Counted from the first letter of the stretch, positions 16,753 to 25,451 are shown. The stretch is DNA of 62,125 nt from an uncultured Flavobacteriales bacterium (GCA_937899835.1 CALCCE010000130.1:1-62125), one strand, 5' to 3'. Numbers and translations are program-made. Notes: generated from the sequence alone by a model not told the origin.

Positions 16753-16760
16753 TATATTTG
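16753..16760 (+). promoter_or_regulatory. Promoter -7 box of the STAS gene
   Basis: TATATTTG fits TAnnTTTG and lies 32 bp before the ATG at 16793. It separates this gene from pyrB transcriptionally, though no -33 TTG has proper spacing. Confidence 0.45.
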
Positions 16761-16792
16761 CTTATAAGTGCATTCTGGATAAAAAAGGTTTC

Positions 16793-17176
16793 ATGACAAG
16801 CTCAAATTTCGAAATAGAAGTTAAGGACAAGTATGTGGTGCTCCGACTGCTGAGTGAGAAGCTGGACGGCGTGATTTCTCCTGAACTCAAAACACATCTG
16901 GTGGAAATCAATTCACAAGGCCATCAGAACATAATCATCGACCTTGCACATACTCGATATTGTGATTCCTCTGGTCTGAGCGCCATTCTGGTGGGCAACC
17001 GTCTTTGCAAGAACACAGGAGGAACCTTTGTTATTTGCCAACTTCAGCCCATGGTGATGAAACTCATCTCCATTTCTCAGCTCAACAACATTTTGAACAT
17101 CACCCCAACCCTGCAAGAAGCCGTTGATTATGTATTGATGGAAATTATGGAGAAAGGGATGAAAGATTCTGAATAG
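16793..17176 (+). CDS. STAS-domain protein (anti-sigma-factor-antagonist type)
   Basis: The 127 residues form one STAS domain: EVKDKYVVLRLLSEKLDG as first strands, INSQGHQNIIIDLAHTRYCD, then the phosphorylatable-Ser motif DSSGLSAILVGNRLC, and a C-terminal helix (NNILNITPTLQEAVDYVL). In SpoIIAA-like systems the Ser is phosphorylated by a partner kinase. No kinase, phosphatase or anti-sigma gene is nearby, so the partner must be elsewhere. It probably acts in the cytosol. The next gene, a T9SS cargo, begins 35 bp later on the same strand. Confidence 0.9.
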   Translation: MTSSNFEIEVKDKYVVLRLLSEKLDGVISPELKTHLVEINSQGHQNIIIDLAHTRYCDSSGLSAILVGNRLCKNTGGTFVICQLQPMVMKLISISQLNNILNITPTLQEAVDYVLMEIMEKGMKDSE

Positions 17177-17211
17177 CCTAACTTTTACATGCCCCCAACC
17201 CCCGATTTTAT

Positions 17212-17961
17212 ATGAAAAAATTATTTACACTACTTCTTGTCTCTACCTTCTTAGCTGGCTTCCAGCAGGCTTATGCCCAATGCACGCCTGATCCGAATGT
17301 AGATAGCCTCATTGCACCAACTCCTGGTCCTTTGGCCGATGCAGAAATAAATATGGCTTACAGTTCGGTTATTACAGTTTCCGTGCCTGCCGATACTACA
17401 CTGCCGATCATTGGGGTTACGCCCATCGATTCGGCTCGAATTTCTGCCATCAATGGTTTGCCTCCTGGCTTAACGTTTCAATGCAATCCTGCTTCCTGCG
17501 GCTTCCCTGGAGGAACCTTGGGATGTATTTTGCTCTCAGGCACAGTTACTGATGCTTCTCTCATTGGCAATACCTATCCACTTTCGGGTACATTAGAAGT
17601 ATTTGCGATTGGACAAACCTTTAGTTCAGCTATCACGGGTTATTCCATTGATATTGTGGGTGGTACCAGTACCAATACTTTACAACTTACTCAAAATAGT
17701 TCATTCGAATTGTACCTCAACCAACCTAACCCTTTTCAAAATACCACCAACATTGGTTTCAACTCTCCTACAGTTGATCAATATGAGTTTCGGGTATTGA
17801 ACATGTTGGGAGAAGAAGTACACTATGAGAAAGTAGAAGCTCAAAGCGGTAAAAACAACATTGTGTTTGATGGAGCCTTTTTGCCCGCAGGCTTTTACCT
17901 CTACATGTTGAGCAACGGCAAATACAGCAGCAGTTCACGAATGATTATTTCCGATCGCTAA
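17212..17961 (+). CDS. T9SS type A sorting domain protein, secreted, unknown function
   Basis: A signal peptide (KKLFTLLLVSTFLAGFQQAYA) is followed by a Cys-containing, beta-rich domain (about 25-160; ISAINGLPPGLTFQCNPASC, GCILLSGTVTDAS), which resembles a putative Ig fold. The last 80 residues are a type A C-terminal domain: FELYLNQPNPFQNTTNIGF, FRVLNMLGEEV and GFYLYMLSNGKYSSSSRMII. That tail directs export through the type IX secretion system and anchoring at the cell surface. At 249 residues it is a small cargo with no enzyme motif. It ends 9 bp before the RNase Z gene. Confidence 0.9.
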   Translation: MKKLFTLLLVSTFLAGFQQAYAQCTPDPNVDSLIAPTPGPLADAEINMAYSSVITVSVPADTTLPIIGVTPIDSARISAINGLPPGLTFQCNPASCGFPGGTLGCILLSGTVTDASLIGNTYPLSGTLEVFAIGQTFSSAITGYSIDIVGGTSTNTLQLTQNSSFELYLNQPNPFQNTTNIGFNSPTVDQYEFRVLNMLGEEVHYEKVEAQSGKNNIVFDGAFLPAGFYLYMLSNGKYSSSSRMIISDR

Positions 17962-17970
17962 GGGCGGCTA

Positions 17971-18903
17971 ATGGAGTTTTCGCTGACCGTGTTGGGAAGC
18001 AGCTCTGCCTTACCCACTGCTACCCGTCATCCTTCGGCTCACGTACTCAACGTCAACGAAAAGTATTACCTCATCGACTGCGGTGAAGGAACCCAGATGC
18101 AGCTGCGCAAATACCGGTTCCGTTTTCAGCGCATCGATCATATTTTCATCAGCCATCTTCACGGAGATCACTATTTTGGTTTGGTAGGTTTGTTGACCAG
18201 CATGATTTTGCTGGGACGCAACAAGCCCCTCACGATTTTTGCACCTGCAGACTTAGAAGCCCTCATTGAGTCTCAGCTTGAAGGTATTCCCGCTAAGCAC
18301 CGCTTTGAAGTGTGCTACATCCCCCTGGATTTTACCCAGCCACAAATCATTCATGAAGATAAGAGGGTTACAGTGCAATCCTTTCCGGTGCAACACCGTG
18401 TGCCTACCTGTGGATTCATCTTTAGAGAACAACCGCGTTTGCGCAACGTGCGTAAACCAGCTTTAGTGGCCTATGAAATACCGCTTTTGGCGATACCGGG
18501 CATCAAGGCAGGGAAAGATTATATTACTCCGGATGGGGAGGTGATTCCCAATGATCAATTAACGGTTGATCCTCCCAACCCACGTTCATTTGCTTACAGT
18601 GCAGATACTCAATACTTGCCCGAATTGGCCGATATGTTGCGCGAGGTAGATTTACTTTATCACGAAGCTACTTTCGGCGATGATTTATTGGAACGGGCAC
18701 AAAAAACCAGGCACACAACCGCCCGACAAGCCGCTTCATTGGCAAAAGCCGCTGGAGTGAAGCAGTTGGTACTGGGGCACTTTTCAGCCCGTTACAAGAC
18801 CTTAGAAAAGCTTGAACAAGAAGCGAAAGAGGAGTTTGCCGAAGCGCAATTAGCTGTGGAGGGTACCACTTACAGTGTGGCACTGGAAACTTTTAAAAAA
18901 TAA
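17971..18903 (+). CDS. rnz: Ribonuclease Z
   Basis: The 310-residue protein is a beta-lactamase-fold nuclease: LIDCGEGTQMQLRKY, then the zinc motif ISHLHGDHYFGL with HxHxDH, the second-domain HRVPTCGFIF, LYHEATFGDDL with the Asp ligand region, and the final HTTARQAA and LGHFSARY with ligand His residues. It trims the 3' end of tRNA precursors. Start and length match the family. Its neighbours (STAS, T9SS cargo) are unrelated, so co-transcription is likely chance. Confidence 0.96.
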   Translation: MEFSLTVLGSSSALPTATRHPSAHVLNVNEKYYLIDCGEGTQMQLRKYRFRFQRIDHIFISHLHGDHYFGLVGLLTSMILLGRNKPLTIFAPADLEALIESQLEGIPAKHRFEVCYIPLDFTQPQIIHEDKRVTVQSFPVQHRVPTCGFIFREQPRLRNVRKPALVAYEIPLLAIPGIKAGKDYITPDGEVIPNDQLTVDPPNPRSFAYSADTQYLPELADMLREVDLLYHEATFGDDLLERAQKTRHTTARQAASLAKAAGVKQLVLGHFSARYKTLEKLEQEAKEEFAEAQLAVEGTTYSVALETFKK

Positions 18904-18921
18904 GTGGTTGTAGAAAGGCGG

Positions 18922-19260
18922 CTACCAATCAAACTCGTCGTCGTCCGCATCGAGAATCATCAGCGCTTCCGTGAGCTCTCCGGTCGTTTTCCGGTCGTTT
19001 TGCTTCTTAGCAATTTGCTTGCCGCGTTTGTAAACATCAATGGCGGTGTCTACCTGGTTGATTTGCTCGTAGAGCTTGCCGAGTTTATAGTAAGCTCCTA
19101 AATACTCAGGATCGAGCTTCAGCATGGCTTCAATGGTATCAATGGATTTTTGAAGCTCACCATGCTTTTCATACTCTAATGCAGCAGCGTATTGCAAGAA
19201 CGAATCAGTAGGATTCTTTTGCAACATTTCTTCGATCATTTGAAGGCGACCTTGCTCCAT
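18922..19260 (-). CDS. Small tetratricopeptide-repeat protein
   Basis: The 112 residues hold two to three TPR units: LQYAAALEYEKHGELQKSID, IEAMLKLDPEYLGAYYKLGK, and LYEQINQVDTAIDVYKRGKQ. The first 20 residues (RLQMIEEMLQKNPTDS) lead into the first unit. There is no signal peptide, so it is cytosolic. It probably scaffolds another protein; no partner is evident. It lies between the convergent end of rnz and the T9SS lectin gene on the same strand. Confidence 0.85.
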   Translation of the reverse strand: MEQGRLQMIEEMLQKNPTDSFLQYAAALEYEKHGELQKSIDTIEAMLKLDPEYLGAYYKLGKLYEQINQVDTAIDVYKRGKQIAKKQNDRKTTGELTEALMILDADDDEFDW

Positions 19261-19376
19261 GGGAATATCAATTTCACACCTAAGTTAACCAATATTCGGC
19301 CCCCTTCGGCGGTAAAGCCTAAGAAGTTGACGAAATTCTGTTGAAGTAAAGTGGGAGGCTCCGGTTTATTAACCGA

Positions 19377-22070
19377 TTAGCGGAAAAGGGTCAGGTGACC
19401 ACGATAAGCTTGTTCTCGCCCATTGCGGTCGAAGAACTCAATAGCATACACATAAACCCCTTGAGGAAGTTCATCCCCATCATTAAAACGGCGTCCGTTC
19501 CAGTAGGTATTGATATCTGACGTTTCGAAAACCCGATCTCCCCAACGGTCGTATACCTTAAACGAATAGTTGTCGGTAATGAAAATGTTTGCGATGGGTC
19601 CGAAAGTTTCGTTGGCATTGTCTCCATTGGGAGAAAATGCATTGGGAATGTAAAACGTAGTGAAGTCAGAAATAACTTGAATGTTGGAGGCGATGGTATC
19701 GGTACAACCAGAGTCGTTGATGGAAACCAATTTGATTTCGAAAAGTCCGGTATCAGAAAAGGCGTGTGTAAAGTTCAGCTGACTCGAAATGAGAACGCTG
19801 TCTTCGAACCAACGTGCCTCTATACCATCAAAGGATTGATCTACCAGATTGATTTGAGGATTCAGGTTGGTGAGCTGCGCACCAACCGGCGACCAACTAT
19901 AATCTGCAATAGGAGGGGGGAGGACTTCAATGCGACAAGGCCGAGGATCGGAAACCGTGCAGTAATCGGTGATAACGGTTATCGTAACATCTTGGCACCC
20001 TTGGTTATTGTAGGCGTGGTTAATTGAACCCGAAGTAATGGTATCGTTGGTGAAATCACCGTATTCGATCAAATAAGTATAGTTGGAATTAAAGGTTTCC
20101 AAGCTGAAAGTTACGTCCTGGCTGGGACAAACCACCGAATCGTCTACTATGAACGTAGTACTGGGAATTGGATCGACCAACAAGGTGAAATCAACCGTTT
20201 TAGGAGTTGACCCACAAACGTCACTAACCGTAAGGCTAAAAGTGGTAGTGGTGGTTGGGCTGGCTACGATATTTTGTCCCATAGCTGGACCTCCCGGATA
20301 ATTCCAATTGTAAGAATAGTTGCCGTCACCACCGGTGGCGTTGCCTACAAATACTACCGGATCGCCAGCACAAGAACCTACCGGAGGGTTGGAAAGAATG
20401 CTTGGAGATAAGGTATCTCTAACAAAAACGGTAAAGTTTTGAGTTACTGCCGGGCAGTTGTTAGCATCGGTAACGATCAAAGTATAATTAGAGGTAGAGT
20501 CACCAGTTATAGCCACCGTAGAACCCGTTCCAAGATTGGTTACATTGGATTTAATCCAGTTGTATGTATATCCTCCTACACCACCCGTTGGGGTCACTGT
20601 ATAGTTCTGGCTCACCCCATCGCAGATGGTATCGTCTGGTAGTTGAGGGACAGAAATTGGAGTAGGTTCATTAATAATAATATTGAAACTATCAGAACAA
20701 CCGGTAACGGCCTCGGTGAGGGTTACCCAGTAATTGCCTGCACACAAGCTACTATTGGTAGGCAAGGTGGTACCCGAAGGCCACAAGTAAGAATAGTTGG
20801 TACCAGCTGGAATGTTGACGTTGCCTATTCCATCACAACTACCGTTGCACAAGGCATCGTTAGCAGTAGTGGTAATGCCCAAATTGTAGAAAGGAGTGAT
20901 GGTGGCGCTACCACCGATGGTATCAATACACGTTGAACCACTGGCTACTGAAACCACATTATAGGTGGTTGGAATGAGAGGAGACACCCTCACTGGCTGG
21001 CCGGTTGCCGCATTGTTGCCGTTGGCGTCCAAAAACAAAGTGTCGTTGGTGGTACCGTCAGATATTACCACTTCCATGGGAAATTGACCAACCAATGTAA
21101 ATATGAGGTCTGCAGAATCAACACCTCCACAAATGGTGGTGTCGCCTGATACCAGTGCTACCAAGGTATCGGCAACGGTCACATAAGCCGTATCAGTGCG
21201 GGTAAGACCACAGTTGTCGGTTACGGTAACGATGTAGTTGGTGCTGTTAACAGGTCCGGCAACGGGTGCTTGAATGTTAGGATCGGTAAGTGTGCCTGTC
21301 GGAGCCCAAGTAAAGTTAGTTCCTGAAAGGGCATCCAATTGAACACTGTCGCCCGAGCAGATTTGACTGGCACCTAATTCATTGATCGGTGTGGCATAAG
21401 TGACACACAATTGTTGAATGTTAGTAGCACCTGCACCTCTGGTTGAACCGGTAAATCCCCACCAAACCATTGGATTACCGCTAAAAAAGTTGCCCACAAT
21501 GTCTCCGATGTAGGTCATGCGTAAAACGCAGTCGAAGTATACTTCAAAGGTTTGAGTTGGAGCATCCCAGCTGATTCGTACCTGATGGGGAAGACCGTCT
21601 TTAACGTTTGCGGCTCCAGCAGCCATTTGAAACGGACCGAGAATTTGGTTAGCTCCCAAATGCCATTGGTTGCCGTCTTCGTGCAGGGCGATGTGGTCAA
21701 AGGATGGATCGGCAGAGGGAGCTTGAAAATCGGTATCAAACTCTACCATAAGGCTGAGGATCATACCCGAAAAGCCCAAACTTCCACCTAAACCTAATGC
21801 CGATGATCCGGCCGGCAATTGGTGCATTACAAAACCTATTCCCTCACCACCAGCTGTATCAAAACCAAAATTGGGTTCGAAATAAATGTCGAAACTGCGG
21901 TTGAGGTTCATCTGGACGGTTGAAAACACCGAACCATTTTGGTTGACTACGTTATCGGTAAGGCGAAAACAATTTCCTCCGAGGTCGGTTGCACTTCCGT
22001 TGACCTGAAACTGGGCCAGGGCGGTAGAGGAGAGCAAACAAGCAACAAACAGACCGTATAGGTATCTCAT
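19377..22070 (-). CDS. Secreted L-type-lectin/PKD-repeat protein with T9SS type B sorting domain
   Basis: After the signal peptide (LYGLFVACLLSSTALAQ), residues about 20-225 form an L-type lectin domain: NLNRSFDIYFEPNFGF, GEGIGFVMHQLPAGSSALG, and EFDTDFQAPSADPSFDHIAL with metal-site Asp residues. Several Ig/PKD-like repeats follow (TFTWAPTGTLTDPN, YSYLWPSGTTLP, YTYNWIKSN, YSYNWNYPGGP). The last 90 residues are a gliding-motility-associated type B C-terminal domain: IPNAFSPNGDNANETFGPI, FKVYDRWGDRVFETS and YWNGRRFNDGDELPQGVYVY. It is expected to be exported by T9SS and to bind extracellular glycans. It is a single gene with a structured leader region at 22121-22248. Confidence 0.93.
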   Translation of the reverse strand: MRYLYGLFVACLLSSTALAQFQVNGSATDLGGNCFRLTDNVVNQNGSVFSTVQMNLNRSFDIYFEPNFGFDTAGGEGIGFVMHQLPAGSSALGLGGSLGFSGMILSLMVEFDTDFQAPSADPSFDHIALHEDGNQWHLGANQILGPFQMAAGAANVKDGLPHQVRISWDAPTQTFEVYFDCVLRMTYIGDIVGNFFSGNPMVWWGFTGSTRGAGATNIQQLCVTYATPINELGASQICSGDSVQLDALSGTNFTWAPTGTLTDPNIQAPVAGPVNSTNYIVTVTDNCGLTRTDTAYVTVADTLVALVSGDTTICGGVDSADLIFTLVGQFPMEVVISDGTTNDTLFLDANGNNAATGQPVRVSPLIPTTYNVVSVASGSTCIDTIGGSATITPFYNLGITTTANDALCNGSCDGIGNVNIPAGTNYSYLWPSGTTLPTNSSLCAGNYWVTLTEAVTGCSDSFNIIINEPTPISVPQLPDDTICDGVSQNYTVTPTGGVGGYTYNWIKSNVTNLGTGSTVAITGDSTSNYTLIVTDANNCPAVTQNFTVFVRDTLSPSILSNPPVGSCAGDPVVFVGNATGGDGNYSYNWNYPGGPAMGQNIVASPTTTTTFSLTVSDVCGSTPKTVDFTLLVDPIPSTTFIVDDSVVCPSQDVTFSLETFNSNYTYLIEYGDFTNDTITSGSINHAYNNQGCQDVTITVITDYCTVSDPRPCRIEVLPPPIADYSWSPVGAQLTNLNPQINLVDQSFDGIEARWFEDSVLISSQLNFTHAFSDTGLFEIKLVSINDSGCTDTIASNIQVISDFTTFYIPNAFSPNGDNANETFGPIANIFITDNYSFKVYDRWGDRVFETSDINTYWNGRRFNDGDELPQGVYVYAIEFFDRNGREQAYRGHLTLFR

Positions 22071-22427
22071 GCTAATAAATTCGGTCGGGCCTATAAGGCA
22101 GACTGAAGGTGGTCGAATTTACAGTTTTTCTCCGAACTGTAAGTGGGTTAACTACTTAGTAGGTTCGGAACTTAAATTCACAGCCAGTTTTCACTGGCTG
22201 CACAAAAATACCATTCCTTGCCTATTATTTCAAATCTCGCTGTGCGAGTTATATACAGGAAGATGCTAGTAAGCAGAGCAAAGGTTGGTACCAGCTTAAT
22301 TTTGTAGTAAATCTGCCTTCAACTCTATCCTGTGCCGTTTTTTTATATTCGTGCCGGTATATAGTCTATCGCTTCCATCGACCCAATGGTTGATAACTCT
22401 CATGAATTTCACCTCAATCCAATACAA
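22071..22427. other. Divergent intergenic region with three hairpins
   Basis: The 357 bp between the divergent lectin and oxidoreductase genes hold no convincing gene. Three stem-loops occur in a row: ACAGTT/AACTGT at 22121-22140, CAGCCAGT/ACTGGCTG at 22181-22200 (GAAA loop when read on the minus strand), and CTCGC/GCGAG at 22236-22248. A TATATTCG at 22344-22351 is one base off the -7 consensus and may drive the plus-strand gene. Confidence 0.5.
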
Positions 22428-23432
22428 ATGACCCTTCCAAGTACTTATCGCGCCCTTTGGATCGAAGAACAACCCGATGGCACTTTCAAACGCTCTATTG
22501 CTACGCTGCCCTTAGAAAATTTGCCAGAAAATGAAGTATTAATTCGAGTACATTTTGCCGGACTTAATTATAAGGATGCTCTTTCTGCAACGGGACATAA
22601 AGGAATTACCCGGAAATTTCCCCACACTCCAGGAGTTGATGCAGCCGGTTGGGTTGCACACAGCACCTCCGATAGTTTTCAGGAAGGACAAGAAGTATTG
22701 GTCACCGGCTACGATCTTGGTATGAATACTTTTGGAGGTTTTTCCGAGTATGTTCGTGTGCCTGCCGAATGGATAATTCCATTGCCTGAGGGCATTAACC
22801 TTCGAGAGGCAATGGTATTGGGAACGGCTGCTTTTACCGCCGGCTTGTCCCTTACCAAAATGGAACGGATGGGTCAAAATCCTTCTCAAGGCCCCGTTTT
22901 AGTCACTGGGGCAAGTGGAGGGGTGGGCTCCATGGCAGTGGCTATTTTAGCTCTTGCGGGCTATGAGGTCATCGCTTCCACAGGTTCGAAAGACGCCCAC
23001 GAATTTTTGAAAAGCCTTGGTGCTTCCACCATTATCGATCGGGAAGAGGCAAACGACAACAGTGGTCGACCATTGCTGCGCTCCCGCTGGGCAGGTGCTA
23101 TTGACACGGTCGGAGGCAATACGTTAGTAACCGCTGTAAAGGCCTGTTCCCGAAAAGGGAGCGTAGCCGCTTGCGGATTAGTGGCTTCCCACGAAATACA
23201 AATGACGGTGTACCCTTTTCTTCTCAATGGCATCAATCTATTGGGTGTCGATTCCGCTGAAACGGACCGTCCGTTGCGCCTGGAAGTGTGGAAAAAACTA
23301 TCCGGAGATTGGCGTATACCACAAATAGATCGCTTAGGAGAGCTCTGTTCCTTAGAAGAGATTTCCGCAACGCAAATTGATCGAATATTGGCGGGCAATA
23401 CCCGTGGGAGGGTGGTGGCTAAACTGGCTTAG
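22428..23432 (+). CDS. YhdH/AcuI-family quinone oxidoreductase (acrylyl-CoA reductase-like)
   Basis: The 334-residue medium-chain dehydrogenase lacks zinc ligands. GLNYKDALSATGHKGITRKF, HTPGVDAAGWV and GYDLGMNTFGGFSEYVRV are YhdH signatures; the NADPH fold shows VLVTGASGGVGSMAVAILAL. Family members reduce acryloyl-CoA or related enoyl compounds. I start at the ATG at 22428 (MTLPSTYRALWIEE), where homologues begin; an in-frame ATG at 22386 adds 14 residues. It converges with the SDR gene so tightly that the stop codons overlap (23429-23432, TTAG). Confidence 0.92.
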   Translation: MTLPSTYRALWIEEQPDGTFKRSIATLPLENLPENEVLIRVHFAGLNYKDALSATGHKGITRKFPHTPGVDAAGWVAHSTSDSFQEGQEVLVTGYDLGMNTFGGFSEYVRVPAEWIIPLPEGINLREAMVLGTAAFTAGLSLTKMERMGQNPSQGPVLVTGASGGVGSMAVAILALAGYEVIASTGSKDAHEFLKSLGASTIIDREEANDNSGRPLLRSRWAGAIDTVGGNTLVTAVKACSRKGSVAACGLVASHEIQMTVYPFLLNGINLLGVDSAETDRPLRLEVWKKLSGDWRIPQIDRLGELCSLEEISATQIDRILAGNTRGRVVAKLA

Positions 23433-24304
23433 CTGCCTTTGACACTCCGCACCATTTGCTCGATGGCATCCCACATTTCGGTAGGAAGCATTTCCAGCAT
23501 ATTGAATTGGCCGGCACCTTTGAGCCATTCTCCACCGTCGATGGTGATGACTTCACCGTTGAGATAACCAGAGTAATCGGAAACTAAATAGCTGAGCAGG
23601 TCGGCCAATTCGTGGTTCTCCCCCATACGGTTGAGCGGAACTTTTTTCGCCAGGTCAAACTTCTTCTTCAATTCACCAGGCAGTAAGCGGTCCCAGGCAC
23701 CTTTGGTAGGAAAGGGACCTGGAGCAATAGCATTTTGACGAATACCATATTTCGCCCATTCTACCGCCAACGAGCGGGTCATGGCTAATACTCCGGCTTT
23801 GGCACAGGCACTGGGTACTACGTAAGCCGATCCGGTCCAGGCGTAGGTGGTCACAATATTGGTTACTGTTTTGTTGCGCTGTCCCTTGTCGATCCAATGC
23901 TTGCCAAAGGCCAGCGTACAGTTGACCGAACCCTTCAAAACAATGTCGATAATAACATTAAAAGCTCGGTGCGAAAGGCGCTCGGTAGGACTGATAAAGT
24001 TGCCGGCGGCATTGTTTACCAAGCCGTCAACCTGCCCAAATTTGGCCTCTGCTGCCTCAATTACTGCCTCCACTTCATGGTAGTGACGCACATCGCAGGC
24101 TACCGGCAATACTTGTCCACCAAAAGCAGCTTCCATTTCTGCTGCCGTTTTTTTCAATACTTCCAGCTTGCGACTTGTAATCACAAGGTTAGCGCCCAGT
24201 TGAAGCAAGGCCTCACCCATAGAGCGACCTAATCCGGTGCCTCCACCGGTGATCACAATTGTTTTGTTGTTGAGAGCGCCTTCGCGCAGCATTGGTGTTG
24301 CCAT
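23429..24304 (-). CDS. SDR family oxidoreductase, 2,4-dienoyl-CoA reductase-like
   Basis: The 291-residue protein has a GGGTGLGRSMGEALLQLGA cofactor loop, NNAAGNFISPTERLS, and the block TYAWTGSAYVVPSACAKAGV. In that block the Tyr and the Lys 15 residues on match the DECR-type active site rather than the usual YxxxK. IAPGPFPTKGAWDRLLP is also typical of the DECR/peroxisomal reductase group. It likely reduces 2,4-dienoyl-CoA in unsaturated fatty-acid breakdown. A perfect 11-bp-arm palindrome at 24335-24358 sits 31 bp before its start, suggesting control by a TetR- or FadR-like repressor. Confidence 0.88.
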   Translation of the reverse strand: MATPMLREGALNNKTIVITGGGTGLGRSMGEALLQLGANLVITSRKLEVLKKTAAEMEAAFGGQVLPVACDVRHYHEVEAVIEAAEAKFGQVDGLVNNAAGNFISPTERLSHRAFNVIIDIVLKGSVNCTLAFGKHWIDKGQRNKTVTNIVTTYAWTGSAYVVPSACAKAGVLAMTRSLAVEWAKYGIRQNAIAPGPFPTKGAWDRLLPGELKKKFDLAKKVPLNRMGENHELADLLSYLVSDYSGYLNGEVITIDGGEWLKGAGQFNMLEMLPTEMWDAIEQMVRSVKGS

Positions 24305-24334
24305 GGTAGGGAAAGTATTGGTTTAAAGAGGGAT

Positions 24335-24358
24335 ATTTGTTATGCGTGCATAACAAAT
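24335..24358 (-). promoter_or_regulatory. Perfect palindromic operator upstream of the dienoyl-CoA reductase gene
   Basis: ATTTGTTATGC and GCATAACAAAT are exact inverted repeats with a 2-bp GT spacer, 24 bp in all. The site is 31 bp upstream of the minus-strand start at 24304, where a repressor would overlap the promoter. No regulator gene is adjacent. The class of binder (TetR-like) is inferred from the site's size and symmetry and from the kind of gene. Confidence 0.6.
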
Positions 24359-24393
24359 GTAAGGAAAAGCTTTGGAGCAACCCATAGATGAAA

Positions 24394-24630
24394 TTAACAT
24401 CCTGCCAGTTTGCCCAAACCTAGCCAAACTGCGATCCACAGCAGTCCTTTCATCAAAAAAAATAGGAAACCCAAGAAACCAAATCGCGCAATCCATCTTC
24501 CAACTTTAGTTCGGAGTAGCCATTGCCCAAAGCCAGAACGCTGAAACCACTGAGCGATTTTAGAATTTGAAAATCGGGCATCCCATTGCCTGATTGTAGC
24601 TTTTAATCCTGTTTGCCGATCGTTTTTCAT
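24394..24630 (-). CDS. Small basic membrane protein, unknown function
   Basis: From the ATG at 24630 the frame gives 78 residues: a basic first half (RQTGLKATIRQWDARFSNSK, then KVGRWIARFG) and one hydrophobic segment (FLGFLFFLMKGLLWIAVWLG) near the C-terminus. The Lys/Arg-rich N-terminal part should stay in the cytosol. Codon use looks natural. I recognise no family. An ATG at 24639 would add three residues. It could be a chance frame, but the pattern is that of a single-pass tail-anchored protein. Confidence 0.5.
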   Translation of the reverse strand: MKNDRQTGLKATIRQWDARFSNSKIAQWFQRSGFGQWLLRTKVGRWIARFGFLGFLFFLMKGLLWIAVWLGLGKLAGC

Positions 24631-24965
24631 GATTTGCATTACCCATCAAATGCTCGAATGGATGCAATGTTTTCGATTGGGTCGGGAAGATAAGACGATT
24701 TCTCCAAGGTGAAAACAGCAACTAATATCCTGCTATCTCCAATAATTTTTTAGCCGGCCTTTGCAGCGGTTGTCAATACGAGTTTTAAGGAGAGTTTAGG
24801 CAATAGGAACTGCAATTCCTACAACTTCAACAGGAGTCATTCATTTGGAAGTATTGGAGGTGAAAAGTGACCGGGTCCACTTAAGCGTGCACTCTTTCCC
24901 ATTTTAGAATAGAGGGGAAAATCAAGCGGAATGCCGGAATGAAAGGAATCCTAAATACCGCAGCC
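24631..24965. other. Intergenic region without a recognisable gene
   Basis: I see no convincing coding frame here. A near-perfect 18-bp palindrome, TAGGAACTGCAATTCCTA, lies at 24804-24821, and the region is AT-rich around 24720-24760. Promoters for the flanking minus-strand genes may lie here. Confidence 0.4.
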
Positions 24966-25451
24966 TCAACTGCTGTGTAGCGACTCTAAGCTTTGAAAAA
25001 GACTTTCGTCGACCACAAAACAACCAGAAGAAACCATGTTGAAGAGTTCTTCTTCACGAGTGGTTTTATACGACTTTTCAGCCGCGTAGATCCTAACCTC
25101 ATTTCCGTTGCCTTGCTGTAAGGTCTCTAAAATTTGTTGTTGCCACGCTTGCTGGGTGAGGTCCAATTGCGATTGCCTGTCTACAATTATACCAATGAGT
25201 TTAATCCGGTCGGGCATGCACTTAAAAACCTTCAAGTCCTTTGGAGTACGGTGCTCCAAAAACCGAATGTTTTGCAACACTTTCTCAAAAACCAAATCGC
25301 TGAATTGGTCGAGTAGGTTGTTGATACGATCAGAGTTTTCGTTCTTAATTTCTTCCCAAACTTCTGGGGAGATACCGTTGATCGCAAGGAAGTTGATGAA
25401 TTCCTTTTCGAAATGGGAGAGTTCCTCGAGAGTAAGCCGCCTATACTTCAT
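24966..25451 (-). CDS. Conserved Bacteroidota protein, DUF6495-like
   Basis: From the ATG at 25451 (MKYRRLTLEELSHFEKEFIN) the protein has 161 residues. FINFLAINGISPEVWEEIKN, LVFEKVLQNIRFLEHRTPKD, FKCMPDRIKLIGIIVDRQSQ and NMVSSGCFVVDESLFQSLE match my memory of the DUF6495 family, which has this length and start. The function is unknown; it is cytosolic with no membrane segment. An in-frame ATG at 25475 adds eight residues and looks worse. Confidence 0.7.
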   Translation of the reverse strand: MKYRRLTLEELSHFEKEFINFLAINGISPEVWEEIKNENSDRINNLLDQFSDLVFEKVLQNIRFLEHRTPKDLKVFKCMPDRIKLIGIIVDRQSQLDLTQQAWQQQILETLQQGNGNEVRIYAAEKSYKTTREEELFNMVSSGCFVVDESLFQSLESLHSS

